Source of the DNA: Bryobacter sp.
GTDB taxonomy: Bacteria; Acidobacteriota; Terriglobia; Bryobacterales; Bryobacteraceae
Length of the DNA stretch: 64,000 nt
Assembly (NCBI GenBank): GCA_022843625.1
Contig: JALHNH010000008.1
Span: 124,001 to 188,000, forward strand
Direction: 5' to 3'
Part shown: in pieces, positions 44,795-54,178 of the stretch
How the letters are laid out: the number at the start of each line of letters is the position of its first letter
Position numbering within the stretch: the stretch's first letter is position 1
Notes under the pieces: model-generated
Told to the model about the DNA's origin: nothing
Seen by the model: only the letters and a program-made list of their open reading frames with translations
The model's database searches: none
Translations under genes and position numbers: made by a program

Positions 44795-45559
44795 TCAAGC
44801 CCCCATTAAATCCGCGATCGCTTTCGATACAGCACCCGAATCCTGTTCCATTGCCAGTTGAGAAAAGATCCCCTCAAGAGTCGGCGTCGACATCAGCATC
44901 CGCAACTGCGCAATCGAATCGTCGGCCACCACTTTCCCGCGGTGCAGAATCACCACGCGCGAGCAAACCCGCTCCACTGTCTCGAGTTCGTGCGAGCTAA
45001 ACAACACCACCTTCCCACGCCTCGCCAACTCCTCCATCAAACTCCGCAGCACCAGCCCAGAGCCCACATCCAACCCCGAAAACGGCTCATCCAGCAAAAT
45101 CAGCTCGGGGTTATGCAACAGCGCCGCAATCAGCAACACCTTCTGCCGCATCCCCTTCGAGTAATTCGAAATCGGTGCATGCCTATCCCCGGCTAAGCCA
45201 AACAGCTGTAGCATCCCCTCTATCCGCTCCAGCGTCTCTTTCCCCGGCAGATCCCGCAACTGCGCCACCATCTCCAGATATTCGCCCCCACTCAAATGTG
45301 TATAGAGGTAAGGCTCCTCCGGTACATAACCCATGCGCCTTCGGTGCCCCATCCAGTCCTCCCCAATCGGCTTCCCTCCAAACAACACCTTCCCCGCACT
45401 CGGTTCAATCAACCCGGTGATCATCTTCATCGTTGTCGACTTGCCAGACCCATTCGCCCCCAGATATCCGGTAATCTCACCAGCACGAGCCACAAAGCTC
45501 ACGTTGTCCACTGCTGCAACAGATCGATAAAACTTCGACACCCCAACTACTTCGAGCAT
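44795..45559 (-). CDS. ABC transporter ATP-binding protein
   Basis: A 254-residue ATPase with Walker A GANGSGKST, signature YSKGMRQKV, Walker B LILLDEPFSGLD and switch His in FSSHELE. The C-terminal part after about 220 is helical. The protein belongs to the CcmA/drug-export type of subfamily. Its start lies 13 bases inside the end of the small membrane protein gene, and the permease follows one base after its stop: a three-gene transporter operon behind the PadR regulator. Confidence 0.92.
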   Translation of the reverse strand: MLEVVGVSKFYRSVAAVDNVSFVARAGEITGYLGANGSGKSTTMKMITGLIEPSAGKVLFGGKPIGEDWMGHRRRMGYVPEEPYLYTHLSGGEYLEMVAQLRDLPGKETLERIEGMLQLFGLAGDRHAPISNYSKGMRQKVLLIAALLHNPELILLDEPFSGLDVGSGLVLRSLMEELARRGKVVLFSSHELETVERVCSRVVILHRGKVVADDSIAQLRMLMSTPTLEGIFSQLAMEQDSGAVSKAIADLMGA

Positions 45560-45945
45560 CGCCTCACCCGACCGGCCAAAATCACAAACAACGGCATCAA
45601 TCCCAACACTGCAAACATCCCCCAGATCGCCATGGTTAACGCCTGATTCTGATCCACCGCCTCAAAGTTCCCGCCCACTTTAAGCAATAAGCGGCCGATG
45701 ATCGAATACACCACAATGTGCAAGGCAGCAGCCACACCCAGGCCGCCAGCCACAGGCCAAAGATTCCACCGCGCCCCCAATCCAATGGCAAACAAGCCAA
45801 CCAACTCACCACTGAGAAATCGCAATCTCCCTGATTCACATTCCGACAGCCGCAACGCAAACACGGCTTTCAGCTCCGGCCCAAACTCCCGCTCCACCTC
45901 TTCAGGGCAAAGCTTAAGCAACCACGCATAGACGCGCTCAATCAC
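45547..45945 (-). CDS. Small membrane protein of the PadR-linked ABC operon
   Basis: A 132-residue protein with a cytoplasmic helix pair (MIERVYAWLLKLCPEEVEREFG) resembling the prefix domain of Acidobacterial permeases, then three membrane segments (about 45-62, 65-88 and 105-124). It overlaps the ATPase gene by 13 bases and the PadR gene by 4 (ATGA). It may assist assembly or act as a membrane sensor of the transporter; the function is unknown. Confidence 0.65.
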   Translation of the reverse strand: MIERVYAWLLKLCPEEVEREFGPELKAVFALRLSECESGRLRFLSGELVGLFAIGLGARWNLWPVAGGLGVAAALHIVVYSIIGRLLLKVGGNFEAVDQNQALTMAIWGMFAVLGLMPLFVILAGRVRRCSK

Positions 45946-46283
45946 AGCGACACCTCCCGTGTCCGCAGCAGTGAACTTGTAATCTTGGTCAACTGCTTCA
46001 TCCGCTCATGCTCAGCTTCCAGCGCCTCCATCCCGGCCCGCGTGATCTGATACGTCTGCTTCTCACGAGATGTATCCTCAGTCTGAATCCGCTCAATCCA
46101 GTCCTCATCAAGCAGCCGACGCAAGGCCCCATACATCGTTCCCGTACTGAGTCGCACCCTCTGCCCGCTCAGCCGTTCAATATCTTTCATCAGCGCATAG
46201 CCGTGCTTAGCCTCCGCCGCCAGACTCGCAAGAATAAAAAACACCGGTTCCGATAAAGGACTCGCGTCCACGACATGTCGCAT
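45942..46283 (-). CDS. PadR-family transcriptional regulator
   Basis: A 113-residue protein with a winged helix (EPVFFILASLAAEAKHGYALMKDIE, STGTMYGALRRLLDEDWIER) and a C-terminal dimerisation helix, the short PadR type. It likely represses the ABC operon it heads and responds to a toxic or lipophilic compound. On the minus strand a TAATAT hexamer lies exactly 6 bases before the ATG, suggesting a leaderless mRNA. The divergent ceramidase-like gene starts 60 bases away, so the same short stretch must hold both promoters. Confidence 0.88.
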   Translation of the reverse strand: MRHVVDASPLSEPVFFILASLAAEAKHGYALMKDIERLSGQRVRLSTGTMYGALRRLLDEDWIERIQTEDTSREKQTYQITRAGMEALEAEHERMKQLTKITSSLLRTREVSL

Positions 46284-46289
46284 GACGAC

Positions 46290-46295
46290 ATATTA
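46290..46295 (-). promoter_or_regulatory. -10 TAATAT for the PadR operon
   Basis: On the minus strand TAATAT, six bases, then ATG (46283). The hexamer lies inside the region shared with the divergent ceramidase-like gene. Confidence 0.45.
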
Positions 46296-46343
46296 TGCGG
46301 GATCCTCATGGAAGTCAAGAAAGAGATAAACTCACATCTTCAA

Positions 46344-48053
46344 ATGCATCCTCTCCTAGCCATCCTCCTCGCCGGCGCCGCCCAGATCGACATCACCCCC
46401 ACCTGGTTCCCCCTCATCATCAATTGCGGCATGCTCGAGCGCACCGCCACCTCCGTCTCCGCCCCCCTCTACGCCAAAGCCATCGTCCTCCAGCAAGGCA
46501 ACCTAAAAACGGCCATCGTCGTAGCCGACTCCTGCATGATGCCCCGCGAACTCCTCGACGAAGCCAAAGCCATCGCCGAAAAAGCCACCGGCATCCCAGC
46601 CAACCGCCAACTCATCTCCGCCACCCACACCCACTTCGCCCCCGCCGCCATGTCCTGCCTTGGCTCAAGCGTCGACGAGCGCTACGCCAAATGGCTCCCC
46701 GCCAAGCTAGCCGAAGCCATCATCGAAGCCAACAAACGCCTAGCCCCGGCCCGCATCGGCAGCGCCGCCATTGCAGACCGCGAACACACCCATGTCCGCA
46801 GCTTCATCTATCGCGCTGGCAAAGAACTCACCGACCCCTTCGGCAACAAGACCGTCCGCGCCAACATGCACCCCGGCTACGAAAACCCCGACGTCACCCT
46901 CCCCACCGGCCCAGTCGATCCAACTCTCACCGTCCTCGCCATCCAATCCGATAAGGGCCAACCCATCGCCATGCTGGCCAACTACGCCATGCACTACTTC
47001 AACTCAAAGCCCATCTCCAGCGACTACCCCGGCGTCTTCGCCAAGCAATTCGAGCAGCGCATCAACGCCCCCAAAGACTTCGTCACGATCATGAGCCAGG
47101 GCACCAGCGGCGACCTCATGTACATGGATTACTCAAAGCCAGTCAACAAAGCTCTGACAATCGAAACCTACACCAGCGGCATCGTAGACAACGCCCTCAA
47201 AGCTTACAAATCAATCGAATACGAAAAGCGGCCCACCCTTAAAATGCTCGAAACAGAGCTAACGCTAACCCGCCGCCTCCCCTCACCAGACCACCTCGCC
47301 TGGGCCAACAAACTCCTCGCAACGATGGGCACAAACAAACCAAAGAACCAACCCGAAGTCTACGCAAGAGAAGCGGTCTATCTCGACAAAGAACCGAAGC
47401 GAACCCTCAAGCTCCAGGCCCTGCAAATCGGCACCCTTGCCATCGCATCATGGCCCAACGAAGTCTATGCAATTTCGGGCCTCAAACTCCGCAACCGCAT
47501 AAGCTTCCCCAAACTAATGAACATCGAGCTAGCCAACGGAGCCGAAGGCTACATCCCCCCGCCAGAACAACACACCCTAGGCGGCTACACAACATGGCCC
47601 GCAAGAAGTGCCGGCCTCGAAGTCCAGGCCGAGCCCAAAATCCTGGCCACCCTAACCACTCTCCTCAACCAGTTAGGAAACAAGCCCAAGCCCACCACGC
47701 AACCCAAAAACCAATGGCCAATGGAAGACCTCGAACCCAATGCAGACTTGAAAATAGAAGGCCCCCACGCTTTCGCCGTCCCGGGAAAAACCGGCCAAGC
47801 CCTCTATCTGGCCAACGCCAACCTAACTTTGAACAAACAACTAAAGGTGTACAAATTGAGCTTCTGGATCTGGCCCGCCGAAACCCGCCAGTGGGCTCAA
47901 GTAACAATCGAACAAACCAAAACCACCCGGCGGACCACCACCAACGGCCAACTCACAACCGAAACCGCCCCCACACCAACCCTCCAAATCCTGACCAACT
48001 TCGAAGGTGCCATCGACGAATTGATGATCAACAGCAACAACCCGCCTCGCTAA
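46344..48053 (+). CDS. Neutral/alkaline ceramidase-like exported protein
   Basis: A protein of 569 residues starting MHPLLAILLAGAAQ, a signal peptide. The N-terminal segment AAQIDITPTWFPL, then THTHFAPA and a later FVTIMSQGTSGD, matches the zinc-amidase fold of neutral ceramidases, which hydrolyse the amide of ceramide. Many bacterial members act on other amides or sugar-derived lipids. The last 130 residues form a lectin- or laminin-like beta-sandwich (LYLANANLTLNKQL). Two upstream in-frame ATGs (46275, 46308) would place the start inside the divergent PadR promoter. No ribosome-binding site is obvious. Confidence 0.75.
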   Translation: MHPLLAILLAGAAQIDITPTWFPLIINCGMLERTATSVSAPLYAKAIVLQQGNLKTAIVVADSCMMPRELLDEAKAIAEKATGIPANRQLISATHTHFAPAAMSCLGSSVDERYAKWLPAKLAEAIIEANKRLAPARIGSAAIADREHTHVRSFIYRAGKELTDPFGNKTVRANMHPGYENPDVTLPTGPVDPTLTVLAIQSDKGQPIAMLANYAMHYFNSKPISSDYPGVFAKQFEQRINAPKDFVTIMSQGTSGDLMYMDYSKPVNKALTIETYTSGIVDNALKAYKSIEYEKRPTLKMLETELTLTRRLPSPDHLAWANKLLATMGTNKPKNQPEVYAREAVYLDKEPKRTLKLQALQIGTLAIASWPNEVYAISGLKLRNRISFPKLMNIELANGAEGYIPPPEQHTLGGYTTWPARSAGLEVQAEPKILATLTTLLNQLGNKPKPTTQPKNQWPMEDLEPNADLKIEGPHAFAVPGKTGQALYLANANLTLNKQLKVYKLSFWIWPAETRQWAQVTIEQTKTTRRTTTNGQLTTETAPTPTLQILTNFEGAIDELMINSNNPPR

Positions 48054-48093
48054 GCTCCAGCATTGTCCTTTCTCATGCGCCGAAGAATACAGA

Positions 48094-48423
48094 TCACCGC
48101 AATTCCACAAACCCCTCTACCGCCTCAAATCGCAGTATGATTCGTGGCCAATTTCTCCCGAAAACATCCAGCAATTCGAGACGACGACAATTCCGAACAC
48201 GCACCCAAAGGAGCTTAGCTATCGGGTATTGAAAGAAGAGAGTAACAAAATCCTCGTCTTTCGAAACGACAATCAAATCGTGCTTTGCGCAATAGGACCA
48301 AAGAGCCCGATCATCTGCGCTATCAAGTCCAAGGTCTCGGACATGAATTGCTTCGACCCCAATGTCGTGTGTGAGGAACCGTGCCAAAGCGGTAGGCAGC
48401 TGATTATCGATCAGAAACTTCAA
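48094..48423 (-). CDS. DUF5615 PIN-like toxin
   Basis: A 109-residue PIN-fold protein. The diagnostic pieces are FLIDNQLPTALARFL with the first acidic residue, HVRDLGL, and VVSKDEDFVTLF; the C-terminal LLWVRVRNCRR is typical. DUF5615 proteins act as toxins, probably endoribonucleases, in type II systems and are encoded downstream of a DUF433 antitoxin. The ATG overlaps the antitoxin stop (ATGA). Acidic residues are complete, so activity is plausible. Confidence 0.85.
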   Translation of the reverse strand: MKFLIDNQLPTALARFLTHDIGVEAIHVRDLGLDSADDRALWSYCAKHDLIVVSKDEDFVTLFFQYPIAKLLWVRVRNCRRLELLDVFGRNWPRIILRFEAVEGFVELR

Positions 48424-48650
48424 GCAGAAAGTAAAACCGAGTGATCGGTCTGGCGCGCAGCATATTCAATACTCGCCAAAATGTCTGCCCGCTCAAGCGA
48501 CGGGTAATCTTCCAGGATTTCCTCAACACTTGCACCGGCGCTGAGCAATTCGAGAATATCTGTGACACGTATTCTCATTCCGCGAACACAAGGACGTCCG
48601 CCGCATTTGGCGTCATCGACAGTGATCCGATCAAGGAGAAAGTTCTTCAT
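48420..48650 (-). CDS. DUF433 antitoxin
   Basis: A 76-residue protein: MKNFLLDRITVDDAKCGGRPCVRGMRIRV opens the DUF433 winged-helix, and SVEEILEDYPSLERADILA closes it. It should bind its own promoter and neutralise the DUF5615 protein. I start at the ATG at 48650; a TTG at 48656 would add two residues. TAGAAT, a likely -10, lies about 16 bases upstream of the ATG. Confidence 0.86.
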   Translation of the reverse strand: MKNFLLDRITVDDAKCGGRPCVRGMRIRVTDILELLSAGASVEEILEDYPSLERADILASIEYAARQTDHSVLLSA

Positions 48651-48728
48651 ATTCAACCTGCATCTATCATTCTAACCTCGCACCCACTCCCTGCAATCCC
48701 CCGCCACCCCTGATACGATAAGGCCATC

Positions 48729-51341
48729 GTGCGCTACGGAATCCTTATACTGGCGGCAACGCTCTCCGCCGCCCCGCCCGACCCCGCCGAGCACTTCGAG
48801 CTCAAGGTCCGCCCCATTCTCGCCAACCGCTGCTTCGGTTGTCACTCCACCGCTCCACTCGGCGGTCTCGCCATGACCTCCCGCAACGGCCTCCTCAAAG
48901 GCGGCAAAACCGGCCCCGCGGTCGTCCCCGGCAACATCACAGACTCCCTCCTTGTTCAGGCCATCGAACACACCAATGACAAGATGAAGATGCCCCTCGG
49001 CGGCTCCAAAATCCCCGAACCCGAAATCGCTACCCTCAAGCAATGGATTAAAGATGGCGCCTTCTGGCCTGAAGCCAAAGTCGAAGCCATCAAGACTCCC
49101 ACCTACACCATCACCGAAAAGCAGCGTCAATTCTGGGCCTTCAAACCCATCACCAAACCCGCCCTCCCAGCCATCGAAAACAAGCAATGGCCCACATCCC
49201 CTCTGGATCATTTCATCGCCGCCAAACTCGATGCGAAAAAACTAACACCCAACGCCCCAGCCTCCAAACACGACCTCATCCGCCGCGCCTATCTCGACCT
49301 CACCGGCCTACCACCCACCTTTGATCAGGTCAAAGCCTTCGAAGAAGACAAAGCCCCCAACGCCTTCGCAAAGGTAGTCGATAAACTCCTGGCCTCCCCA
49401 CACTACGGCGAGCGCTGGGCACGCTATTGGCTCGACGTCGCCCGCTACGCTGACGACCGTCTCGATTCCGACGTTGAACTCCCCTACCCCAACTCCTTCC
49501 GTTACCGCGACTGGGTCATCGAAGCCTTCAACAAAGATCTCCCCTACGACACCTTTGTCAAAGCCCAAATCGCCGGAGACCAGCTCAAAGGGCAAGACCC
49601 CAAACTCGCCGTAGGCCTCGGCTTCTACGGTCTCTCGCCCGAACTTACCGACGACCGCGTCGACGTCACCACCCGCGGCTTCCTCGCAATGACCGCCGCC
49701 TGCGCTCAATGCCACGACCACAAATTCGATCCTATCCCCACCAAAGACTATTACGCTCTACAAGGCGTCTTCTCCTCCACCAAGCGAGCCGAATTCGAGC
49801 TCGCCCCCGAAGCCGAAGTCAAAGCCTGGAAGGCGCAAGACAAGAAGATTCAAGACGTCAAAAAGCGCATCGAAGCCTTCCTCCAGAACCAGGCCTACAC
49901 TCTAGCCGAAGCTCTCGCCAGCGACAGCCCCCGCTACATCCGAGCCGTCCGCACCGGCGTCCCCGACCCTACCCTCGACAAAGAAACCCTCGACCGTTGG
50001 ACTAAATACCTCAAGACCGGCCCCAAAGACAACAAGTACCTCCACGGCTGGCAGGACGAATCCTTCGATCTGTCTAAGTTCCGCCAGGAAGCCCTCAAAG
50101 TCATCAAAGAGCGCAAAGAAGTAGACGAGAAAAACCTCTCCGCCAAAGCCACCAACGACCCCGACACCAAGGCCGAAACCTACGCCCTCCCACCCGATCG
50201 CTTCTACCTCTGGCGAGACCTCTTCTTCAACGATTTCTACGGCCGCGAATTCAAACAAGAAGAAGACGGCATCCTCTACTACGGCCCCAACCGTGGCTAC
50301 CTAACCAGTGATGGCACCGTCGAGCGCTTCCTCGAAGGCCGCTGGAAGCAATATTTGAGCGACATGCGAGCCGAACTCAAAGACCTCCAGTCCGCCCTCC
50401 CGCCCCAATACGCATTCGCCCACGCCATCAAAGACAACCCCACCGCCATCAACGAGCGCATCCAGATCGGCGGCCAGCCCGAGCGCCTCGGAGAAGAAGC
50501 CCCCCGCGCTTTCCTCTCCATCTTGAGCAAAGAATCCCCCAAGCCCTTCACCAAAGGCAGCGGCCGTCTCGAACTAGCCGAAGCCATCGCCGACCCAAAC
50601 AACCCCCTCACCGCCCGCGTCTTCGTCAACCGCGTCTGGCAACACCACTTCGGCGAAGGCCTCGTCAAGACAGTAAGTAACTTTGGCCTCATGGGAGACC
50701 GTCCCAGCCACCCCGAACTCCTCGACTATCTCGCCAGCGAATTCATAGCCAGTAACTGGTCGATCAAGCAACTCCACCGCACCATCATGCTCTCGAGCAC
50801 CTATCAGCTCAGCACCGCCCACAACGAAAAGTCCAACGAAATCGATCCCGCCAACCGGCTCCTCTGGCGAGCCAACCGCCAGCGTCTCGACGCCGAATCC
50901 ATGCGCGACACCCTACTTTCAGTAACCGGCGAACTCGACCGCACCCAGGGCGGCAAACCCGTCCTCCTCGACAAAGACACCAACCACCGCCGCTCCATCT
51001 ACGGTTACGTAAGCCGCCGCAAACTCGACGGCACTCTGGCCCTCTTCGACTTCCCCAACCCCAATCTCAGCGCCGAGCAACGCATCGTCACAGCAACCCC
51101 ACTCCAGCAGCTCTTCTTCCTCAACAGCGAGTTTCTCGAAACCAGAGCCAAAGCCCTCGTCACGCATCTCAACCAAATCAAAAACACCGACGAGCGAATC
51201 CGCGAAGCCTACCGCATCGTCTACGCCCGCGAAGTCACCCCGCAAGAACTAACCATCGGCGAGCAATTCCTGAAGACCCAACCCTGGCTCCCCTACGCCC
51301 AAGTCCTCTTAAGCTCAAACGAACTCGTCTTCGTCAACTAA
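48729..51341 (+). CDS. DUF1549/DUF1553 cytochrome-like protein, second copy
   Basis: An 870-residue exported protein with a GTG start and signal MRYGILILAATLSAAP. A planctomycete-type cytochrome domain comes first (NRCFGCHST, MPLGGSKIP), then DUF1549 (RAYLDLTGLPPTFDQVKAF, ARYWLDVARYADD) with CAQCHDHKFDPIPTKDYY, and DUF1553 (RVFVNRVWQHHFGEGLVKT, NRQRLDAESMRDTLLS). It is a distant paralogue of the product of 32444-34819. TACGAT lies 9 bases before the GTG. Its partner DUF1501 gene starts 15 bases downstream. Confidence 0.9.
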   Translation: MRYGILILAATLSAAPPDPAEHFELKVRPILANRCFGCHSTAPLGGLAMTSRNGLLKGGKTGPAVVPGNITDSLLVQAIEHTNDKMKMPLGGSKIPEPEIATLKQWIKDGAFWPEAKVEAIKTPTYTITEKQRQFWAFKPITKPALPAIENKQWPTSPLDHFIAAKLDAKKLTPNAPASKHDLIRRAYLDLTGLPPTFDQVKAFEEDKAPNAFAKVVDKLLASPHYGERWARYWLDVARYADDRLDSDVELPYPNSFRYRDWVIEAFNKDLPYDTFVKAQIAGDQLKGQDPKLAVGLGFYGLSPELTDDRVDVTTRGFLAMTAACAQCHDHKFDPIPTKDYYALQGVFSSTKRAEFELAPEAEVKAWKAQDKKIQDVKKRIEAFLQNQAYTLAEALASDSPRYIRAVRTGVPDPTLDKETLDRWTKYLKTGPKDNKYLHGWQDESFDLSKFRQEALKVIKERKEVDEKNLSAKATNDPDTKAETYALPPDRFYLWRDLFFNDFYGREFKQEEDGILYYGPNRGYLTSDGTVERFLEGRWKQYLSDMRAELKDLQSALPPQYAFAHAIKDNPTAINERIQIGGQPERLGEEAPRAFLSILSKESPKPFTKGSGRLELAEAIADPNNPLTARVFVNRVWQHHFGEGLVKTVSNFGLMGDRPSHPELLDYLASEFIASNWSIKQLHRTIMLSSTYQLSTAHNEKSNEIDPANRLLWRANRQRLDAESMRDTLLSVTGELDRTQGGKPVLLDKDTNHRRSIYGYVSRRKLDGTLALFDFPNPNLSAEQRIVTATPLQQLFFLNSEFLETRAKALVTHLNQIKNTDERIREAYRIVYAREVTPQELTIGEQFLKTQPWLPYAQVLLSSNELVFVN

Positions 51342-51356
51342 GGATCGTAAACACCA

Positions 51357-52766
51357 ATGACCCGCCGCCAACTCCTCCAAGCAACCACCGCCGGCTTCGG
51401 CTCCATCGGCATCGCCGCCGCCTCTGCCACTCTCGATCCCAAAGCCCCCCACCACACCCCCAAAGCCAAGCACGTCATCTTCCTGTTCATGAACGGCGGC
51501 CCCAGCCAGGTTGACACTTTCGATTACAAGCCCTCCCTCGCCAAGTACCACGGCAAAGCCATCCCCGGCGATTACCCCAAGGCCAAGCAAGAGCGCGGCA
51601 CCCTCCTCCAGTCCCCCTTCAGCTTCAAGCAGTACGGACAATCCGGCCTCCACGCAAGCGAACTCTTCGCCAAAACCGCCGCCCTTCACATGGACGACAT
51701 CTGCGTCATCCGCAGCATGCACACCGATCTCCCGGCCCACGCCCAGGGCATCATCCAGATGAACTCGGGCCGCATCATCCCCGGCTTCCCTTCGTGGGGC
51801 TCCTGGCTCACCTACGGTCTCGGCACAGAAAACAAGAACCTCCCCGGCTTCATTGCCATGTGCGCCGGCGTCCCAGACGTAGGCCCCCAGCTCTGGTCCA
51901 GCGCCTTCCTCCCCAGCATCTATCAAGGCACTTACGTCCCCAACGACGAGATGACACCGGAGAAGATGATCCAGCACATCCGCCCCCGCGGAGGCACCCT
52001 CAAAGAGCAGCAGGCCAAAGTAGAGCTCTGGCAACAACTCAACAAACTCCAGCTCCAGCAAGCCGGGCAAGACACCCAACTTGAAGGCCGCATCCAGTCC
52101 ATGGAAGTCGCCTACCGCATGCAGTCCGAAGCCATCGACGCCTTCGACGTCGACAAAGAGCCGCTAGCAATCCGCGAGCGCTACGGCGTAGTAGGACAGC
52201 CCGACACCAGCGAAATGAAAATCAAATCAGCTACCCGTGACGGAGATTTCGCCAGAGGCTGCCTCGTAGCAAGGCGCCTCATCGAGCGAGGAGTAAGAGC
52301 CGTCCAAGTCTACTTCGGCAACGACAAACCCTGGGACTCGCACCACGACATTCTCGTCCACAGAAGGTTAGCCCAACAAGCCGACCAACCGATAGCTGCC
52401 CTAATCTCCGACCTCAAAGCCAGCGGACTCTTAAAAGAAACGATCATCATCATCGGAGGCGAATTCGGCCGTCGCCCCTGGACAGAAGTAGCCGGCCGCA
52501 TCAACGTCCAGAACGGCCGCAACCACAACAACGAAGGCTTCACAACCCTACTGGTAGGTGGCGGAGTCAAAGGCGGCATGGCCTATGGAGCAACAGACGA
52601 ATTCGGCTACCAATCGGTCGAAAAGAAAGTCCACGTCCACGACCTTCATGCAACCGTCCTCCACCTCATGGGTCTCGAGCACACCAGACTAACCTACCCC
52701 TACAGCGGCCGCCAATTCCGCCTCACCGACGTAGCCGGCAACGTAGTCCATGACATCATCGCTTAG
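51357..52766 (+). CDS. DUF1501 family protein, second copy
   Basis: A 469-residue protein with a twin-arginine-like signal (TRRQLLQATTAGFGSIGIAA), then HVIFLFMNGGPSQVDTFDYKP and GGEFGRRPWTE, the DUF1501 marks. A clear AAGGA ribosome-binding site precedes the ATG. It is coupled to the preceding DUF1553 gene by position. Compared with the first copy it carries an extra helical insert (about 205-240, glutamine-rich). Confidence 0.9.
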   Translation: MTRRQLLQATTAGFGSIGIAAASATLDPKAPHHTPKAKHVIFLFMNGGPSQVDTFDYKPSLAKYHGKAIPGDYPKAKQERGTLLQSPFSFKQYGQSGLHASELFAKTAALHMDDICVIRSMHTDLPAHAQGIIQMNSGRIIPGFPSWGSWLTYGLGTENKNLPGFIAMCAGVPDVGPQLWSSAFLPSIYQGTYVPNDEMTPEKMIQHIRPRGGTLKEQQAKVELWQQLNKLQLQQAGQDTQLEGRIQSMEVAYRMQSEAIDAFDVDKEPLAIRERYGVVGQPDTSEMKIKSATRDGDFARGCLVARRLIERGVRAVQVYFGNDKPWDSHHDILVHRRLAQQADQPIAALISDLKASGLLKETIIIIGGEFGRRPWTEVAGRINVQNGRNHNNEGFTTLLVGGGVKGGMAYGATDEFGYQSVEKKVHVHDLHATVLHLMGLEHTRLTYPYSGRQFRLTDVAGNVVHDIIA

Positions 52767-52798
52767 GCAGAACTGGTCCGTTGCTCTACTCTGGACGC

Positions 52799-52825
52799 AA
52801 TCCCTTGGATAGGGATTGGAATCCC
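52799..52825. promoter_or_regulatory. Operator-like cluster of AATCCC / GGGATT half-sites
   Basis: AATCCC at 52799-52804, its complement GGGATT at 52812-52817, and AATCCC again at 52820-52825. The second and third form a perfect palindrome with a 2-base centre. The stretch precedes the Gfo/Idh/MocA gene by 56 bases and is AT-richer than its flanks. Confidence 0.5.
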
Positions 52826-52880
52826 CTATCAAATGCGATATGCTCCTGACTTTAGTGGTCATGAAACGGAGAAATTGTTT

Positions 52881-54158
52881 ATGACAACCAGACGCCAGGT
52901 TCTAAAGAGTTCTATCGCCCCGATGATCGTCCCAAGCTACGTCTTGGGCCAGCGGAGCGGTAATGTTGCGCCCAGTGACAAAGTCGTTATGGGCGGAATC
53001 GGCATCGGTTCGCGAGGGGCTCACGACCTAAGCAAAATACTTAAGTTTCAGGATGCGAAGTTTCTGGCTATCTGCGATGTACGCAACGAGCGCCGCGAAA
53101 CCATCAAGTCAACTGTGGATAACGCCTACGGCAATCGCGACTGCAAAATGTATTCTGACCAGTTCGAGTTACTCGCTCGGCCAGACATTGACGCCGTGCT
53201 GATCGCTACAGGCGACCGCTGGCATACTCCGCTTTCAATCATCGCCGCACAACACGGCAAGGATGTCTATTGCGAGAAGCCGTGCTCCATGTCGATCGAG
53301 GAAAGTTGGGCGCTGGCTGAAGCGTTTCGCCGCTACAACCGCTTGTATCAGGCCGGTTGCCAACGGCGCAATGGCGCGAACTTTAAGCTCTGTCGCGAGC
53401 TCCTTCAGTCGGGCGCATTAGGAAAGTTGAAGGCCCTCTACGCCAATGTAGGGCCTTCTGCAAACTGGCCTCCCCTGCCAAGCCGTGATTGGCTGGAAGG
53501 GCAGGACTTGCCACCGAATGGCTTGCTCGATTGGGATCGCTGGCTGGGGCCTGCTCCCTGGCGACCCTACCATCCGTCCTATGTGCAGGGTGGCTGGCGC
53601 AACTATTATGATTTTCATGGCGGCGGCATTCTGGAATGGGGTTCGCACACCGTGGATTTGTGCCACTGGGCTGCAAATCTGGACGAAACGCAGCCAATCG
53701 AGTACGAGCCAGTTGGCGGCAACACCGGCCCCTACAGCGTCAACTGCTTATACGCCAACGGGGTCAAGCTTGTCATGCGCGATAACGCCTGGGATGGCGC
53801 GCTCGACACCGGCTCATGCAGCTTCCGGATCGAGGGTGACCTGGGCTGGGTAGAGACAGGTGACAAGACGAAGATCGAAGCTTCAAGCAACATCAAGCCG
53901 CTGCTACGTCCCACCGAGCCCGCCCCTATGGCTCTTGAAAACCACATGCGCGAGTTCGTCACCTGCGTTCGTACCCGCACCACTCCCAGCGCCAACGCAT
54001 CTGCGGCGGCAAACTCGCATGTGGCCTGTCACGCTGCCTTCATTGCATTCCAGCGAGGTAAGACTCTGAGTTGGAGCGTCGAAAAACGCGAATTTACCAA
54101 CGATGAGATTGCCAACCGGATGCGTTCACGGGCCATCCGTGAACCTTGGCGCATTTGA
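52881..54158 (+). CDS. Gfo/Idh/MocA-family oxidoreductase, Tat-exported
   Basis: A protein of 425 residues starting MTTRRQVLKSSIAPMIVPSY, a twin-arginine-type signal. The Rossmann part (VVMGGIGIGSRGAHDLSKI, FLAICDVRNER) leads to the catalytic CEKPCS and a C-terminal domain with GGGILEWGSHTVDLCHW. It probably oxidises or reduces a sugar in the periplasm. The longer ORF from 52833 is rejected because the ATG at 52881 directly precedes the signal. Codons are noticeably less C-biased than in the flanking genes. Confidence 0.88.
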   Translation: MTTRRQVLKSSIAPMIVPSYVLGQRSGNVAPSDKVVMGGIGIGSRGAHDLSKILKFQDAKFLAICDVRNERRETIKSTVDNAYGNRDCKMYSDQFELLARPDIDAVLIATGDRWHTPLSIIAAQHGKDVYCEKPCSMSIEESWALAEAFRRYNRLYQAGCQRRNGANFKLCRELLQSGALGKLKALYANVGPSANWPPLPSRDWLEGQDLPPNGLLDWDRWLGPAPWRPYHPSYVQGGWRNYYDFHGGGILEWGSHTVDLCHWAANLDETQPIEYEPVGGNTGPYSVNCLYANGVKLVMRDNAWDGALDTGSCSFRIEGDLGWVETGDKTKIEASSNIKPLLRPTEPAPMALENHMREFVTCVRTRTTPSANASAAANSHVACHAAFIAFQRGKTLSWSVEKREFTNDEIANRMRSRAIREPWRI

Positions 54159-54178
54159 GTACATCGAGGAACCAGACT

